DNA of 64,000 bases from Methanocaldococcus villosus KIN24-T80 (GTDB lineage Archaea; AGJL01; Methanococci; Methanococcales; Methanocaldococcaceae). Shown here piece by piece: positions 50,038 to 59,017 of this stretch (position 1 is its first letter; each line of letters begins with the position of its first letter). The stretch is from assembly GCF_000371805.1 (NCBI RefSeq), contig NZ_AQUK01000001.1, forward strand, positions 372,001 through 436,000, written 5' to 3'. Position numbers and translations under genes: made by a program. The notes beneath the pieces were generated by a model. It ran no database searches. It was not told the DNA's origin and saw only the letters and a list, made by a program, of their open reading frames with translations.

Positions 50038-50042
50038 AGACT

Positions 50043-50591
50043 ATGAAAGATCAGATAGAAGTAATAGGTTTTGATGATGCACCATTTAAAAGAGAAGATA
50101 GGGAGGGTATATTAATATCTGTATATATGAGAGGAAACAAAATAATTGATGGAATATATTTTAAGAGGATTAAAAAAGATGGGTTAGATGTTACAGAAAA
50201 AATAATAGAAATAGTAAAAGGTAAGCATTATAAGAAAATAAAAGCTATCTTTCTGTCAGGAGTAACCTTTGCAGGTTTTAATATAGCAAATATTAATGAA
50301 ATATATAGTAAAACTGGAAAACCAGTTATTGTAGTTATAGATAAAAATCCTAATAAAGATAAGATATTTTTAGCCTTAAAAAAACATTTTTGTGATGCTG
50401 AAATAAGAATAAGGATTATAAACTCATTACCAAATCCTGAAAAGTTAGAAAATATCTATGTACAATATATAGGGTGTGATAGAAATTTTGTAAAAAATAT
50501 GATAAAAAAGACTAAATTAAAAAGTAAAATTCCAGAGTGTTTAAGAATAGCTCATTTAATTGGTAGAGGATTTTTAGAATTAATGGAATAA
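50043..50591 (+). CDS. DUF99 (UPF0215) family protein
   Basis: The 182-residue protein has the family opening EVIGFDDAPFKR and continues with KAIFLSGVTFAGFNI and KPVIVVIDKNP. DUF99 is distantly related to endonuclease V, with acidic residues in the first strand (GFDDAP) that may bind metal, so a role in DNA or RNA repair is possible but unproved. It ends within the convergent HD-hydrolase gene (40-base overlap). Confidence 0.85.
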   Translation: MKDQIEVIGFDDAPFKREDREGILISVYMRGNKIIDGIYFKRIKKDGLDVTEKIIEIVKGKHYKKIKAIFLSGVTFAGFNIANINEIYSKTGKPVIVVIDKNPNKDKIFLALKKHFCDAEIRIRIINSLPNPEKLENIYVQYIGCDRNFVKNMIKKTKLKSKIPECLRIAHLIGRGFLELME

Positions 50592-51892
50592 ATATATTTA
50601 TTTTTATAAAATTTTTCTTTTATTAATCCTGAAAATATCAGTTTATATAATTCATCATAAAACTCTTTTTTTGATAATTTTGAAAGCTCAAGTAAATTCT
50701 TCCTACCCTCAACAATTTCATGTTTATTTAATACATCTAATATCCTACTATGAATCTTCATGTCTAAATTCTTAAATAATTCTTTTTTAAACTCTTTTTT
50801 ATTTATCCCTTTACAGTCTGAATATACTGCTAACTTCCAAAGTTTCATTTCTGAAAATTTTAAACTTCTGGCTAATGGTGAAACTTCATCTAACTTTTTG
50901 GCATGGTTATTCATTATAATATAAATATCATGTTCTTCCAAATTAGGGATGGGATAGATATCTATAAACAATTCTCCAAACTTTTCCTGCAATTCTTTTT
51001 CTAAATTTAAAATATCCTCCTCTTTCATATTAACTAATATCCATTTTTCTTTTGGAGATAATTCATAATAGTCATAATAGATAACCCTTTTATAGAGTCT
51101 TCTTTTATCTAATCTTTCTATCAAATAATTATTGTTTTCTCTTAAAAAAGATATGAGGGCTATATCATCCATTTTAGATAATTCATCTAGCTTTAAATTT
51201 TTATTTTCAATTTCTTTAATTACTGCTCTCTTTAACATTGTATCTGCAATTCTAACAGTTTTGTGAAAATAAACTGCAGAATACATTTGATGTCTTGCTA
51301 TTAGAAGAGATTCTATAGCTTCTATACCTTTTTTCAAAATACCTATCTTAATTTTTCCAAAAGTTTCAAAAGTTTTTAAACTAGTAATTATTCTATGTAT
51401 ATCAATCATACCATAAGCTGTTCCTGTATTATAGCTGTCTCTTAACAAATAATCCATTCTATCAGCATCAACTTCTCCAGATATAATATGCCCCTCTAAA
51501 TTCTTTTTACTTAGAGTTTTGATAACTTCTTTTTTATTTCCAATATCTAATTTTTTTATTATCTTCTTTCCAACTTCTTCATGATTGTAGCCAAAAATTT
51601 CCAATGTATGAGAAAAAGGAGGATGTCCAATATCATGTAAAAGTGCTGATAATCTAACAGTTTCGATATCAACATCTACTTCTCTCTTAATTTTATTAGC
51701 CATTTTATTAGCTATATATAAACAACCAAGAGAGTGTTCAAATCTTGTATGATTAGCTGAAGGATAAACAAGATATGTTAATCCTGTCTGTTTTATATTC
51801 CTTAATCTTTGAAATTCTTCAGTATCAATAACTTCCATTTCTTCATCAGTTAGATAAATATCTTTATGAATTGCATCTCTAATAACTTTCAT
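50552..51892 (-). CDS. HD-domain phosphohydrolase (SAMHD1/dGTPase-like)
   Basis: The 446-residue protein has the HD metal site: NHTRFEHSLGCLYIA near 48-62 (first His), ALLHDIGHPPFSHTLE near 83-98 (HD), and DADRMDYLLRDSYNTG near 148 (last Asp), with the segment ARHQMYSAVYFHKTVR typical of the SAMHD1-like branch. The likely substrate is a deoxynucleoside triphosphate. The C-terminal 150 residues are charged and include a winged-helix-like end. Its last 40 bases overlap the end of DUF99, an unusually long convergent overlap here. Confidence 0.88.
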   Translation of the reverse strand: MKVIRDAIHKDIYLTDEEMEVIDTEEFQRLRNIKQTGLTYLVYPSANHTRFEHSLGCLYIANKMANKIKREVDVDIETVRLSALLHDIGHPPFSHTLEIFGYNHEEVGKKIIKKLDIGNKKEVIKTLSKKNLEGHIISGEVDADRMDYLLRDSYNTGTAYGMIDIHRIITSLKTFETFGKIKIGILKKGIEAIESLLIARHQMYSAVYFHKTVRIADTMLKRAVIKEIENKNLKLDELSKMDDIALISFLRENNNYLIERLDKRRLYKRVIYYDYYELSPKEKWILVNMKEEDILNLEKELQEKFGELFIDIYPIPNLEEHDIYIIMNNHAKKLDEVSPLARSLKFSEMKLWKLAVYSDCKGINKKEFKKELFKNLDMKIHSRILDVLNKHEIVEGRKNLLELSKLSKKEFYDELYKLIFSGLIKEKFYKNKYIYSINSKNPLPIK

Positions 51893-51896
51893 GCTT

Positions 51897-52727
51897 TCAT
51901 GTGAAATATTTTATAACATCTTTTTCAGTAATAATTCCTATTAATTTACTATCTTCAACAACAGGTAATGCTCCTATATCTTTTTCCACCATAATTTTAG
52001 CCACATCTTTTAATTTATCATTATTATTTGCTGTAATAACATCTTTAATCATTATTTCTTCTATTCTAACATTAGTAATTTCTCTAACATTTCCCATTTC
52101 CATCTTTTTAAATGTCCAATTGCTTCCCAATAGCTTAATAAAATCTGTAGCTGTTATTATCCCTACTAATTTATCTTCACTCACAACAGGCAATCTTCTA
52201 AAACCATTTCTAACCATTGTTCTTGCTACATCTTTTAATCTCTCTCCTGGTGTAGCATAGATAATCTTTCTTGTTATATAATCTTCAATAGTCTCATTTT
52301 CATCAATTTTATTTATAAGAGCTTTTATTACATCTCTTTCAGTTATTAAAGATAAAAAATGTCCTTCCTTATCCAATATTGGTACTCCTCCAACATTTTT
52401 ATTTAGGAATGTTTCAATAGCCATATCAATGTCATCATTTTCATCTAATGTTATAACCTCTTTTGTCATTATTTCTCTAACAGGTTGGTTTATAGCTGCT
52501 ACAAAGTTTCTATTAAATTTCTCCCTAATTAAATTATACTTTGAACCACCACCTATAAAATCAACAATATCCATAGCAGTAATTATCCCTACAAGTTTAT
52601 TATTTGGATAAACTATTGGCAATCTTCTAAACCTATTCTCATTCATTATCTTTAAAGCCTCTCTTATAGTTGTTGTAGGGTAGATTTTAACTATTTCCTT
52701 ATTTTTTACTACATCCAAAGCTCTCAT
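51897..52727 (-). CDS. Four-CBS-domain protein
   Basis: The 276-residue protein consists of four CBS motifs in two Bateman pairs, at about 8-65, 80-135, 145-205 and 220-276. Each has the repeating form of xxxRRLPIVxxxNKLVGIITAxD (for example RFRRLPIVYPNNKLVGIITA and GFRRLPVVSEDKLVGIITAT). Bateman modules bind adenosine nucleotides, SAM or related ligands and act as sensors. No catalytic domain is attached, so it should act on a partner. It lies 4 bases before the HD-hydrolase gene, so that enzyme is a natural candidate partner. Confidence 0.93.
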   Translation of the reverse strand: MRALDVVKNKEIVKIYPTTTIREALKIMNENRFRRLPIVYPNNKLVGIITAMDIVDFIGGGSKYNLIREKFNRNFVAAINQPVREIMTKEVITLDENDDIDMAIETFLNKNVGGVPILDKEGHFLSLITERDVIKALINKIDENETIEDYITRKIIYATPGERLKDVARTMVRNGFRRLPVVSEDKLVGIITATDFIKLLGSNWTFKKMEMGNVREITNVRIEEIMIKDVITANNNDKLKDVAKIMVEKDIGALPVVEDSKLIGIITEKDVIKYFT

Positions 52728-52842
52728 TATTTTTCCCTCTTTAAATTAGTTATATTTTAATATTTTACAAATTTACTATAAAAAATTTTATATATTATTA
52801 AGGATAAAATTGAGAAAGACAAAATTTTAAAAGGGGATAGTT

Positions 52843-53184
52843 ATGGAAATTCCTCCACAGTTGCAAGCTCAGTTAATGCAATTACAGCAGTTGCAACAAC
52901 AGTTACAAATGATTATCTTACAGAAGCAAAATGTGGAAATTGAATTAAATGAAACTAAAAAAGCTTTAGAGGAATTGGATAAGAGTGATGTTGATTATGT
53001 TTATAAGCTTGTAGGTGGGTTGTTTATAAAAAGAAATAAGGAAGATGTAAAAAAAGAATTAAATGAGAAAATTGAAACCTTAGAGTTGAGATTAAAAACA
53101 TTAGAAAAACAGGAGGAAAAGTTACAGTCAAAATTAAAAGAAATACAAGCAAGATTGCAAAGATTTGCTAATCAAGCACAGTGA
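52843..53184 (+). CDS. pfdB: Prefoldin beta subunit
   Basis: The 113-residue protein is a coiled-coil hairpin: a Gln-rich first helix (AQLMQLQQLQQQLQMIILQ), a central beta region (DVDYVYKLVGGLFIKRNKED) and a second helix (LELRLKTLEKQEEKLQSKL). This is the archaeal prefoldin beta subunit that delivers unfolded proteins to the thermosome. GGGGA precedes the ATG. The DHH gene follows after 6 bases. Confidence 0.95.
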   Translation: MEIPPQLQAQLMQLQQLQQQLQMIILQKQNVEIELNETKKALEELDKSDVDYVYKLVGGLFIKRNKEDVKKELNEKIETLELRLKTLEKQEEKLQSKLKEIQARLQRFANQAQ

Positions 53185-53190
53185 AGTATT

Positions 53191-54162
53191 ATGATCGAGG
53201 AATATTTAAAAAGAGATAGTATTCTATTTTTATGTCACCATAATGCTGATCCTGATGCTATAGGTAGTGCTGTAGCTTTAAAGTATTTATCCAAATATTT
53301 AAATCCTAATGCTAATGTTAGAATAGTTGCTGATTCAATAAGTAAGATTTCAAAAAATATTCTAAATGAGATAAATGAAAAAGTAGATATAGAACTCTAT
53401 CCTTCATTACCAGAAACAGTATTTATTGTTGATACAGCATCAATAAATCAATTAAAAGTAGATTTTGAAGAATTAAAAAAGAGAGATGTTATTTTAATTG
53501 ATCATCATAAAAGAACAGAATTAGCAGATATATGTAAATACACGATCATAAAAGAAGATTATCCTTCAACATCTGAAATAGTTACTGAAATTTTTAAAGA
53601 GCTAAATATATACCCCCCTAAAAATATTAGAATTGCCCTATTATGTGGAATTGTTTATGATACAAAACATTTAAAGTTAGCTACACAGAAAACATTTGAA
53701 ATTATTAGCTATTTAATTAAAGATATAAGCTTTCAAAAAATCCTTTCTATGTTAACCCATGAAAGTGATATTAGTAAGAGGGTAGCCCATTTAAAAGCTT
53801 GTAGTAGGATGAGAATTAAAGAATATAATGGAATAAAGATAGCTCTATCTCATGTGAGCTCTTACGAAGCTTCATGTGCTAAAACTATTGTTAGTATTGG
53901 AGCAGATGTAGCATTTGTTGTTGCTGTTAGGAAGAAGGAAGGAGAAATTAGAGTGAGTGCCAGATGTAGAAAACATGTAGCTAAAAAAGTTCATTTAGGA
54001 AAATTAATGGAAAAAATTGGTAAAGAATTAAAAGGTTCTGGAGGAGGACATAGTGAAGCTGGTGGATTGAATGCACCTTATGATGGAAAAGATAAAGAAA
54101 AAACAATAAATAGAGTATTAGATTTGTGTTACAAAAGATTCATAGAAGAGTTTAAAAAGTAA
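53191..54162 (+). CDS. DHH/DHHA1 family phosphoesterase
   Basis: The 323-residue protein has the DHH metal motifs: FLCHHNADPDAIGSAVAL near 14-31, FIVDTAS near 88, LIDHHKRTEL near 108, and the later ILLCGIVYDTKH-like LLCGIVYDTKH near 150; then a DHHA1 domain with KGSGGGHSEAGG near 283-294. Relatives hydrolyse short oligonucleotides, cyclic dinucleotide products, pAp or polyphosphate. It is probably co-transcribed with pfdB and overlaps the convergent DsrE gene by 11 bases. Confidence 0.9.
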   Translation: MIEEYLKRDSILFLCHHNADPDAIGSAVALKYLSKYLNPNANVRIVADSISKISKNILNEINEKVDIELYPSLPETVFIVDTASINQLKVDFEELKKRDVILIDHHKRTELADICKYTIIKEDYPSTSEIVTEIFKELNIYPPKNIRIALLCGIVYDTKHLKLATQKTFEIISYLIKDISFQKILSMLTHESDISKRVAHLKACSRMRIKEYNGIKIALSHVSSYEASCAKTIVSIGADVAFVVAVRKKEGEIRVSARCRKHVAKKVHLGKLMEKIGKELKGSGGGHSEAGGLNAPYDGKDKEKTINRVLDLCYKRFIEEFKK

Positions 54163-54496
54163 TAACATTATCACTCTCTTTAACAAAAGCTACAAGATCA
54201 TGCATTGTGGCTAATTTTACACCCTCAATTAAATCACTATCACTCAATCCTCTCGCTTTACAACATGGCCCACAAACTTTAACTACAGCCCCTAATTCAA
54301 TGGCATTCTTCAATAGTTCTAAATAGTTAGGAACTTCTGAAGGATTTTGACCTTTTTTAGCTACATAAACTCCATCTTCTATTAAAAAAATATTCACTTC
54401 AGCCCCTTCCAATAGTGATGTTAAAGCAAATCTCAGTGCTGAATATGCCCTTTCTTTTCCATATGGGGCTGATGTAATAATAACAGTAAATTTCAA
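54152..54496 (-). CDS. DsrE-family sulfur-carrier-like protein
   Basis: The 114-residue protein has the DsrE/TusD fold: VIITSAPYGKERAYSALRFAL with a glycine-rich start, VNIFLIEDGVYVAKKG in the middle and VCGPCCKARGLSDSDLIEG near 73-91, holding the likely active cysteine. It lies 13 bases after a TusA-like gene. The pair suggests sulfur relay, for example to tRNA thiolation or metal-cluster assembly. The start is TTG with GAGGTGA. Confidence 0.87.
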   Translation of the reverse strand: MKFTVIITSAPYGKERAYSALRFALTSLLEGAEVNIFLIEDGVYVAKKGQNPSEVPNYLELLKNAIELGAVVKVCGPCCKARGLSDSDLIEGVKLATMHDLVAFVKESDNVITF

Positions 54497-54509
54497 TATT
54501 TCACCTCTT

Positions 54510-54725
54510 TTATTTTCTTATTACTATCCTAAATCCATTATCTGTTTCTTCTGCAAGAATAACAGTGTATCCATTATTTTCAGCAAATCTTCTTATGTTC
54601 TCTAAAGCAGGTTTATAATCTCCAATAACTTCCAGCTCTTCCCCTTCTTTTAATTCTTCTAAAGCTTTTTTAGTTTTTAAAACAGGAATTGGACAGATAT
54701 CTCCAGTAACATCTAATCTTTTCAT
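54510..54725 (-). CDS. TusA/SirA-like sulfur carrier
   Basis: The 71-residue protein carries the CPxP motif in VTGDICPIPVLKTKKAL, with the persulfide cysteine at residue 11, and the usual C-terminal strand FRIVIRK. TusA proteins pass persulfide sulfur between enzymes. A GGTGAT site precedes the ATG. Its neighbour downstream is the DsrE-like gene, with which it is surely co-transcribed. Confidence 0.92.
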   Translation of the reverse strand: MKRLDVTGDICPIPVLKTKKALEELKEGEELEVIGDYKPALENIRRFAENNGYTVILAEETDNGFRIVIRK

Positions 54726-54797
54726 TATATCACCAAAAAATAGATAATATGCATAAAAATATAAAAAACTGGGTATTTAAAAAATTAATATCATAAA

Positions 54798-55721
54798 TTA
54801 AAATCTTCTTATGTTTGGATTTGATATTGATCTTTCTATTTCCCAAACTTCATTTAAAACACTTGATGATAGATGTGCCCTAATAACAGGAACTTTAAAA
54901 GCTGTTGCAATATGAGCTAAACTGTTATTATCTCCTTCTAATACAGGATACAAACCCTTATCAAATATGTAGTTTATATAATAGAATAACTCAGTAACAG
55001 TACCTATTTCATATGGATAAACTTTAACAAAATCACTCTCTTCATAAATAATATCTGTACATAAAAATCCATCAAATTCTACAGGTTCTTCTACTTCCAA
55101 ATAATCAACCAATGATAAATCTTTATCTTTTACCATATCTTTTTTAATTTTTAAACCCAATAATATCTCTATATCTTCCTCTTCTTTAATTTCATCTATC
55201 TTTTCTCTGACCTTGCCTATTTCATTAAAAATATCCTTACAAACATATGCCCCATTTATATCTATTACCTTATAATCCAAAATATTCCTTAATTTAATGT
55301 AGATATCTACAATATCCTCTATAGATTCTGCCATAACAATAGGGAAGAGCTCACTATTGTTGTCTCTCAAAATTGTAGAGGAAACTATTGGTAAATCTGT
55401 TGTTATTGCACCTCCTAAATATTTAAATAGAGGAATATCAAAGCTATTAGCTGCAGCTCTTGCAACACTAACAGAGACTCCATAAGAAATTAAACTATTT
55501 TCAGACACTTCACAAATAATGTTGTCAATCAAATCAATATCTAAAGAATAACCAAACAGTTCTGGAGCAATAACATTATTTATCTCAGCTATAACATTAT
55601 CAGGTTCTTCAGTATCTATAATTTCATAACCAAAAGAGTTTTCTGTTATTGTTGTGATCATAACTTTTATATCTCCTTTAAAAACTTTTTTTGCAGATAT
55701 TTTTCTAATAATATCCAACAT
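54798..55721 (-). CDS. Degenerate enolase-like protein
   Basis: The 307-residue protein aligns by eye with enolase but is about 120 residues shorter than a normal one. The clearest block is SYGVSVSVARAAANSFDIPLF with KYLGG after it, matching the conserved helix of enolase. Further on, EIGTVTEL matches the NQIGTVTE block, but the catalytic Lys position before it holds Tyr, and the SHRSGET block reads GDNNSL. The usual HAG(N) loop is also missing. It sits between rpoK and whatever follows, the position of eno in many archaeal ribosomal operons. So it is a likely non-catalytic relative of enolase, with a true enolase elsewhere. Confidence 0.72.
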   Translation of the reverse strand: MLDIIRKISAKKVFKGDIKVMITTITENSFGYEIIDTEEPDNVIAEINNVIAPELFGYSLDIDLIDNIICEVSENSLISYGVSVSVARAAANSFDIPLFKYLGGAITTDLPIVSSTILRDNNSELFPIVMAESIEDIVDIYIKLRNILDYKVIDINGAYVCKDIFNEIGKVREKIDEIKEEEDIEILLGLKIKKDMVKDKDLSLVDYLEVEEPVEFDGFLCTDIIYEESDFVKVYPYEIGTVTELFYYINYIFDKGLYPVLEGDNNSLAHIATAFKVPVIRAHLSSSVLNEVWEIERSISNPNIRRF

Positions 55722-55722
55722 C

Positions 55723-55887
55723 TCACTCTCTTATAGGCTTTAATGGAACCTTTCCTTTTTTTATTTCTTCATATGCAATTTTTAATGAACTTGTTTCATT
55801 TGTTTCTACTGTTGCATAAGCCCCATTAGATATTTGTAAACTTCTCGCTCCTAAAATTCTTGCTATCTCGAATTTAGTTAATTTCAT
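55723..55887 (-). CDS. rpoK: RNA polymerase subunit K (Rpb6)
   Basis: A 54-residue protein with KLTKFEIARILGARSLQISN near the start, the Rpb6 signature. Subunit K helps assemble the polymerase around the A' and A'' subunits. The ATG at 55887 has GGTGAT in front. A longer open frame starting at 55986 would run through the tRNA-Pro gene and is not real. The enolase-like gene starts one base after the stop. Confidence 0.93.
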   Translation of the reverse strand: MKLTKFEIARILGARSLQISNGAYATVETNETSSLKIAYEEIKKGKVPLKPIRE

Positions 55888-55907
55888 GTTATCACCTAAA
55901 AAATAAC

Positions 55908-55984
55908 TGGTGGGGCCGCCGGGATTTGAACCCGGGTCGCACGCCCCCCAAGCGCACAGGATAACCAAGCTACCCCACGGCCCC
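55908..55984 (-). tRNA. tRNA-Pro (GGG)
   Basis: The acceptor stem GGGGCCG pairs with CGGCCCC, the anticodon stem is TGCGC with GCGTG (two G-U pairs), and the loop TTGGGGG gives anticodon GGG for proline CCC/CCU. The T loop is TTCAAAT and discriminator A and CCA are encoded at 55908-55911. It is embedded in an operon, 8 bases after rpoN and 20 bases before rpoK, on the same strand. Confidence 0.95.
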
Positions 55985-55992
55985 AAAACAAT

Positions 55993-56214
55993 TTAAAGGC
56001 GAGCAATATCGTGTTCTATAATTTCATCAAATATCTCCTTACCATCTTTGGAAATTCTATAGGAGATAAACATTCTTCTACAACAGTATTTTTTTATTCC
56101 CAAATCATCTAAAACATCTTTTGGATGTTCTCCATTTAATATTCTTCTTTTATATTCCTCAAAAACTTCTCCAATAACTTTACCACAAGAAAAACATCTT
56201 ATAGGGAACATCAT
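55993..56214 (-). CDS. rpoN: RNA polymerase subunit N (Rpb10)
   Basis: A protein of about 73 residues with the zinc motif FPIRCFSCGKVIG near the start and KKYCCRRMF near 42-50, the four cysteines of Rpb10. It belongs to the assembly platform with subunits D, L and P. The start is the first of two adjacent ATGs (56214, 56211) after GGTGAG; frames beginning farther up pass through that site. Its neighbours are rps9 upstream and tRNA-Pro downstream. Confidence 0.95.
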   Translation of the reverse strand: MMFPIRCFSCGKVIGEVFEEYKRRILNGEHPKDVLDDLGIKKYCCRRMFISYRISKDGKEIFDEIIEHDIARL

Positions 56215-56240
56215 AACCCTCACCAAAAAATAGAAAAAAT

Positions 56241-56651
56241 TTATCTGTAAGATTTTTGTCTCTTAGCTCTTGGACCTTTTGTAGATCTACTTGGTTTGTG
56301 TGGTTCAGTTCTTCTAGCATCACTAACTAACAGTGTTCTGTCATATGCTAAAAACTTATCCCTTAACTCTTTACTTCCTGTAAATTCAACTATTGCTTTA
56401 CCTATTGCTGTTCTAGCAGCATCCATTTGACCCATTACCCCTCCTCCTCTAACAGTAACATCTATATCCATCTGACTTATAACTTCTTCTCCAGCTAATA
56501 ATAATGGCTCCATCAGTTTCATTCTTTTATACTTAGGCTCTATTAATTCAATAGGTATCCTATTTATTCTTATTCTACCTTTCCCTGGTCTTGCTACAGC
56601 TCTTGCTATAGCCCTTTTCCTCTTACCTACTGTTATAACAATTTTTTCCAT
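56241..56651 (-). CDS. rps9: Small-subunit ribosomal protein S9 (uS9)
   Basis: The 136-residue protein starts [18 protein letters not shown] and ends with the basic tail [13 protein letters not shown], which reaches the tRNA in the P site. It shows [20 protein letters not shown] in the middle. The order rpl13-rps9-rpoN is conserved across archaea. AGGTGA precedes the ATG. Confidence 0.97.
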   Translation of the reverse strand: MEKIVITVGKRKRAIARAVARPGKGRIRINRIPIELIEPKYKRMKLMEPLLLAGEEVISQMDIDVTVRGGGVMGQMDAARTAIGKAIVEFTGSKELRDKFLAYDRTLLVSDARRTEPHKPSRSTKGPRAKRQKSYR

Positions 56652-56663
56652 AAATTTTCACCT

Positions 56664-57077
56664 TTAAAACTTTGCTCCTAAGTGTTTACTAAGTTCCCCT
56701 AAAGTGATAAATTTGTTTGTCTTCAATTCATGAGATATTTTTTCATCTGGTTGTAAGTTTAATGGATTTCCAACATAAACTTTTACTCTTTTAAAAGCTT
56801 CTCTTCCTTTAGGTTTTTTATATGGTAACATTTTTCTTATAGTTCTTCTCAATATATCATCTGGCCTTCTTGGAAACTTTGGACCAAATCTTCTAGGATT
56901 TGCCACATTTTTCTTAGCTCTTTCTTCCTGATAATGCTTTATAATCCAATCTCTATTTCCTGTAATTATAACTTTTTCTGCATTAATAATTGTTATTTCT
57001 TCCCCTCTTAAAACCCTCTTTGCTACTGTTGAAGCTAATCTTCCTAATATTGCTCCTTCAGCATCAATCACTGTCAT
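56664..57077 (-). CDS. rpl13: Large-subunit ribosomal protein L13 (uL13)
   Basis: The 137-residue protein opens VIDAEGAILGRLASTVAKR and contains the archaeal/eukaryotic block FGPKFPRRPDDILRRTIRKM followed by PYKKPKGREAF. It lies 13 bases after rpl18e and 12 bases before rps9. GGTGA precedes the ATG. Confidence 0.97.
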   Translation of the reverse strand: MTVIDAEGAILGRLASTVAKRVLRGEEITIINAEKVIITGNRDWIIKHYQEERAKKNVANPRRFGPKFPRRPDDILRRTIRKMLPYKKPKGREAFKRVKVYVGNPLNLQPDEKISHELKTNKFITLGELSKHLGAKF

Positions 57078-57090
57078 AGTGTTTCACCTT

Positions 57091-57453
57091 TTAAGCCATT
57101 ATCCTAACATTTGATCCTTTAGGATTTCTTTCTAACAACTCTTCTATTGTTATTGCCTCTCCTCCAGCTTCTTTAATTATTCTTTTTGCAGACTCACTAA
57201 AAGCATATGCTGCAACAACTACTCTCTTCTCCAATTTTCCTGCACCTAAAACTTTACCTGGAACGACTATAGTTTCATTTTCTTTAGCATACCTGTTTAT
57301 CTTACTAATATTAACTTCTACCCTTCTTCTTGTAGGTTTAGCCAACTTTTCAGCAACAACTTTCCAAATTTTTGCATTATTTTTATTTGATGCTTTTCTT
57401 AGTGTTTTTATCAGCCTAATTAATCTAGGATTTGTTTTCATCAGCCTTCTCAT
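57091..57453 (-). CDS. rpl18e: Large-subunit ribosomal protein L18e (eL18)
   Basis: The protein of about 120 residues reads [19 protein letters not shown], then [15 protein letters not shown] and [20 protein letters not shown]. It is the archaeal form of eukaryotic L18, related to bacterial L15. The ATG at 57453 follows GGTGAT; an upstream GTG is part of that site. The first 29 bases overlap the end of rpoD. Confidence 0.95.
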   Translation of the reverse strand: MRRLMKTNPRLIRLIKTLRKASNKNNAKIWKVVAEKLAKPTRRRVEVNISKINRYAKENETIVVPGKVLGAGKLEKRVVVAAYAFSESAKRIIKEAGGEAITIEELLERNPKGSNVRIMA

Positions 57454-58027
57454 CTTTATCACCTAACAATTCCAACTGATGTAAAAAACTAAACGCTTTT
57501 TCTTTTAGTATTTTGATGGCCTCTTTTAAAATCTCTTCTCCATCCATCTGACCAAATGTTTCAACAAAAAATTCAACTTCATCATCTTTTATTCTATAAA
57601 CAGCATTACATGGTTGCCATTTAGCATGAACTTTTCCAATCCCTGGAACTGCCTCACAAACAATTTTTATTTTCTGCTTTTCTCCCAATTTAACTATTGG
57701 AATATTTTTAAATGCAACTTCCCCATTTTCAGATTTTAAATCTGAGCTATAAACTGTGCAAGGACCTTCTTTTTCTAATGTAAAAGTAATAACCTCTTTA
57801 TCTGATGCAGGTTTTCCTTTTATTGGGATTAAACCCAATCTATGAGCTAATATTTCATCATCCATCGAAGAAGTGTTTTCATATATATAGACATCTTCAA
57901 TAGCATATGTTGGGACTTCAGAAATCATTATCCTTCTTATTGCATTACAAAAAGAAATAGGGGCTTTTAAAGAAAAAATAAACTCTTCCCCTATTTTTGT
58001 CTGTTTTTTCTCTTTAATGGTTAACAA
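57425..58027 (-). CDS. rpoD: RNA polymerase subunit D (Rpb3)
   Basis: The 200-residue protein is the alpha-like subunit that nucleates polymerase assembly with L, N and P. It shows [21 protein letters not shown] near 27-47, [10 protein letters not shown] near 63 and [11 protein letters not shown]. Many archaeal D subunits carry a ferredoxin-like insert with cysteines; here only isolated cysteines (CTVY, CEAV, CNAV) remain and no 4Fe-4S pattern is seen. The start is a TTG at 58027 behind AAGGTGG, as no better ATG exists. Confidence 0.94.
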   Translation of the reverse strand: MLTIKEKKQTKIGEEFIFSLKAPISFCNAIRRIMISEVPTYAIEDVYIYENTSSMDDEILAHRLGLIPIKGKPASDKEVITFTLEKEGPCTVYSSDLKSENGEVAFKNIPIVKLGEKQKIKIVCEAVPGIGKVHAKWQPCNAVYRIKDDEVEFFVETFGQMDGEEILKEAIKILKEKAFSFLHQLELLGDKDEKADENKS

Positions 58028-58038
58028 ATAAAACCACC

Positions 58039-58428
58039 TTATTTTTTATAGGCTTTCTTAGGTGTTGTACCATCGTGTGGAATTGGAGTAACATCTTCTA
58101 TTCTTCCTATTCTCAATCCAGCCCTTGCCAGTGCTCTTATAGCAGCCTGAGCTCCTGGACCTGGATTTTTCTGTCCAGATCCACCAGGTGCTCTAACTTT
58201 TATGTGTATATTGTAAATACCTCTCTCTTTTAATATTTCAGCAACTCTAAAAGCAGCCTGCATAGCAACATAAGGAGATCCTTCATCTCTCTGATTTCTT
58301 GTTATCATACCACCAGAAACCCTAGCTATTGTTTCTGCTCCTGTTATGTCAGTGGCATGTACTATAGTATTGTTATAAGATGAGAATATATGAACAATAG
58401 CCCAAATTTCTTTTTTCTGCTCAGCCAT
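58039..58428 (-). CDS. rps11: Small-subunit ribosomal protein S11 (uS11)
   Basis: The 129-residue protein contains [18 protein letters not shown] near 12-30, the block [20 protein letters not shown] and the C-terminal [20 protein letters not shown], all typical of uS11, which lines the platform near the mRNA exit. It lies between rps4 and rpoD as in most archaea. GGTGAAAC precedes the ATG. Confidence 0.97.
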   Translation of the reverse strand: MAEQKKEIWAIVHIFSSYNNTIVHATDITGAETIARVSGGMITRNQRDEGSPYVAMQAAFRVAEILKERGIYNIHIKVRAPGGSGQKNPGPGAQAAIRALARAGLRIGRIEDVTPIPHDGTTPKKAYKK

Positions 58429-58446
58429 AGGTGTTTCACCTTTTTA

Positions 58447-59007
58447 TTATTGTTCTTCTTTAACACTCTCTTCAGTAATTCCTATAATTTTAGCTCTTTC
58501 TGGATGATCTTTATTATTGAATGGAGAGTTTTTAGCATATGTTATCTTATCTTCTTCATCAACCTTTACCAAATAACTTGGAGCATCAATAATCCTTCCA
58601 TTAACTGCTATATGCCTATGAACAATTAACTGTCTTGCCTGCTTAGGAGTTCTTGCTAAACCTTTCCTAAAAACTAATGTTTGTAATCTTCTTTCCAATA
58701 TATCCTCTACAGTTAAGGACAAAACATCATCCAATGTAGGATTCTCTTTTTTTAATATTCCATATCTTTTTAATACATTAAATAATTGTTCCATCTCTTT
58801 TTGTCCTTGAGGTGTATCTAATAATCTTATCAGCCTTCTTGCCTGTCTTCTATATTTTCTTAATAATGTCTCAGCTTTCCAAACTTCTCTTTTTCTTCTT
58901 AAACCATATTTTCTACACAATTCTTTTTCTCTTTCAATTCTTTCTTTTATCCATGGATGGTTAGGTGTTTCATATTTTTTAGGAAATCTTCTTCTAGGAT
59001 CTCCCAT
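58447..59007 (-). CDS. rps4: Small-subunit ribosomal protein S4 (uS4)
   Basis: The 186-residue protein begins [19 protein letters not shown] and has the S4 RNA-binding domain at about 105-165 ([20 protein letters not shown]), with [19 protein letters not shown] before it. It is a primary 16S rRNA binder. It lies 18 bases before rps11 and 10 bases after rps13. AGGTGAT precedes the ATG. Confidence 0.97.
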   Translation of the reverse strand: MGDPRRRFPKKYETPNHPWIKERIEREKELCRKYGLRRKREVWKAETLLRKYRRQARRLIRLLDTPQGQKEMEQLFNVLKRYGILKKENPTLDDVLSLTVEDILERRLQTLVFRKGLARTPKQARQLIVHRHIAVNGRIIDAPSYLVKVDEEDKITYAKNSPFNNKDHPERAKIIGITEESVKEEQ

Positions 59008-59017
59008 CTAATCACCT

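Noticed and set aside
54798-55721. A functional enolase
   Set aside because: The catalytic Lys, the SHRSGET segment and the HAGN loop are absent, and the length is about 120 residues short.
55723-55986. An 87-residue protein reading through tRNA-Pro into rpoK
   Set aside because: Its first 33 codons are the tRNA gene and leader. The ATG at 55887 has a good ribosome binding site and gives the normal 54-residue RpoK.
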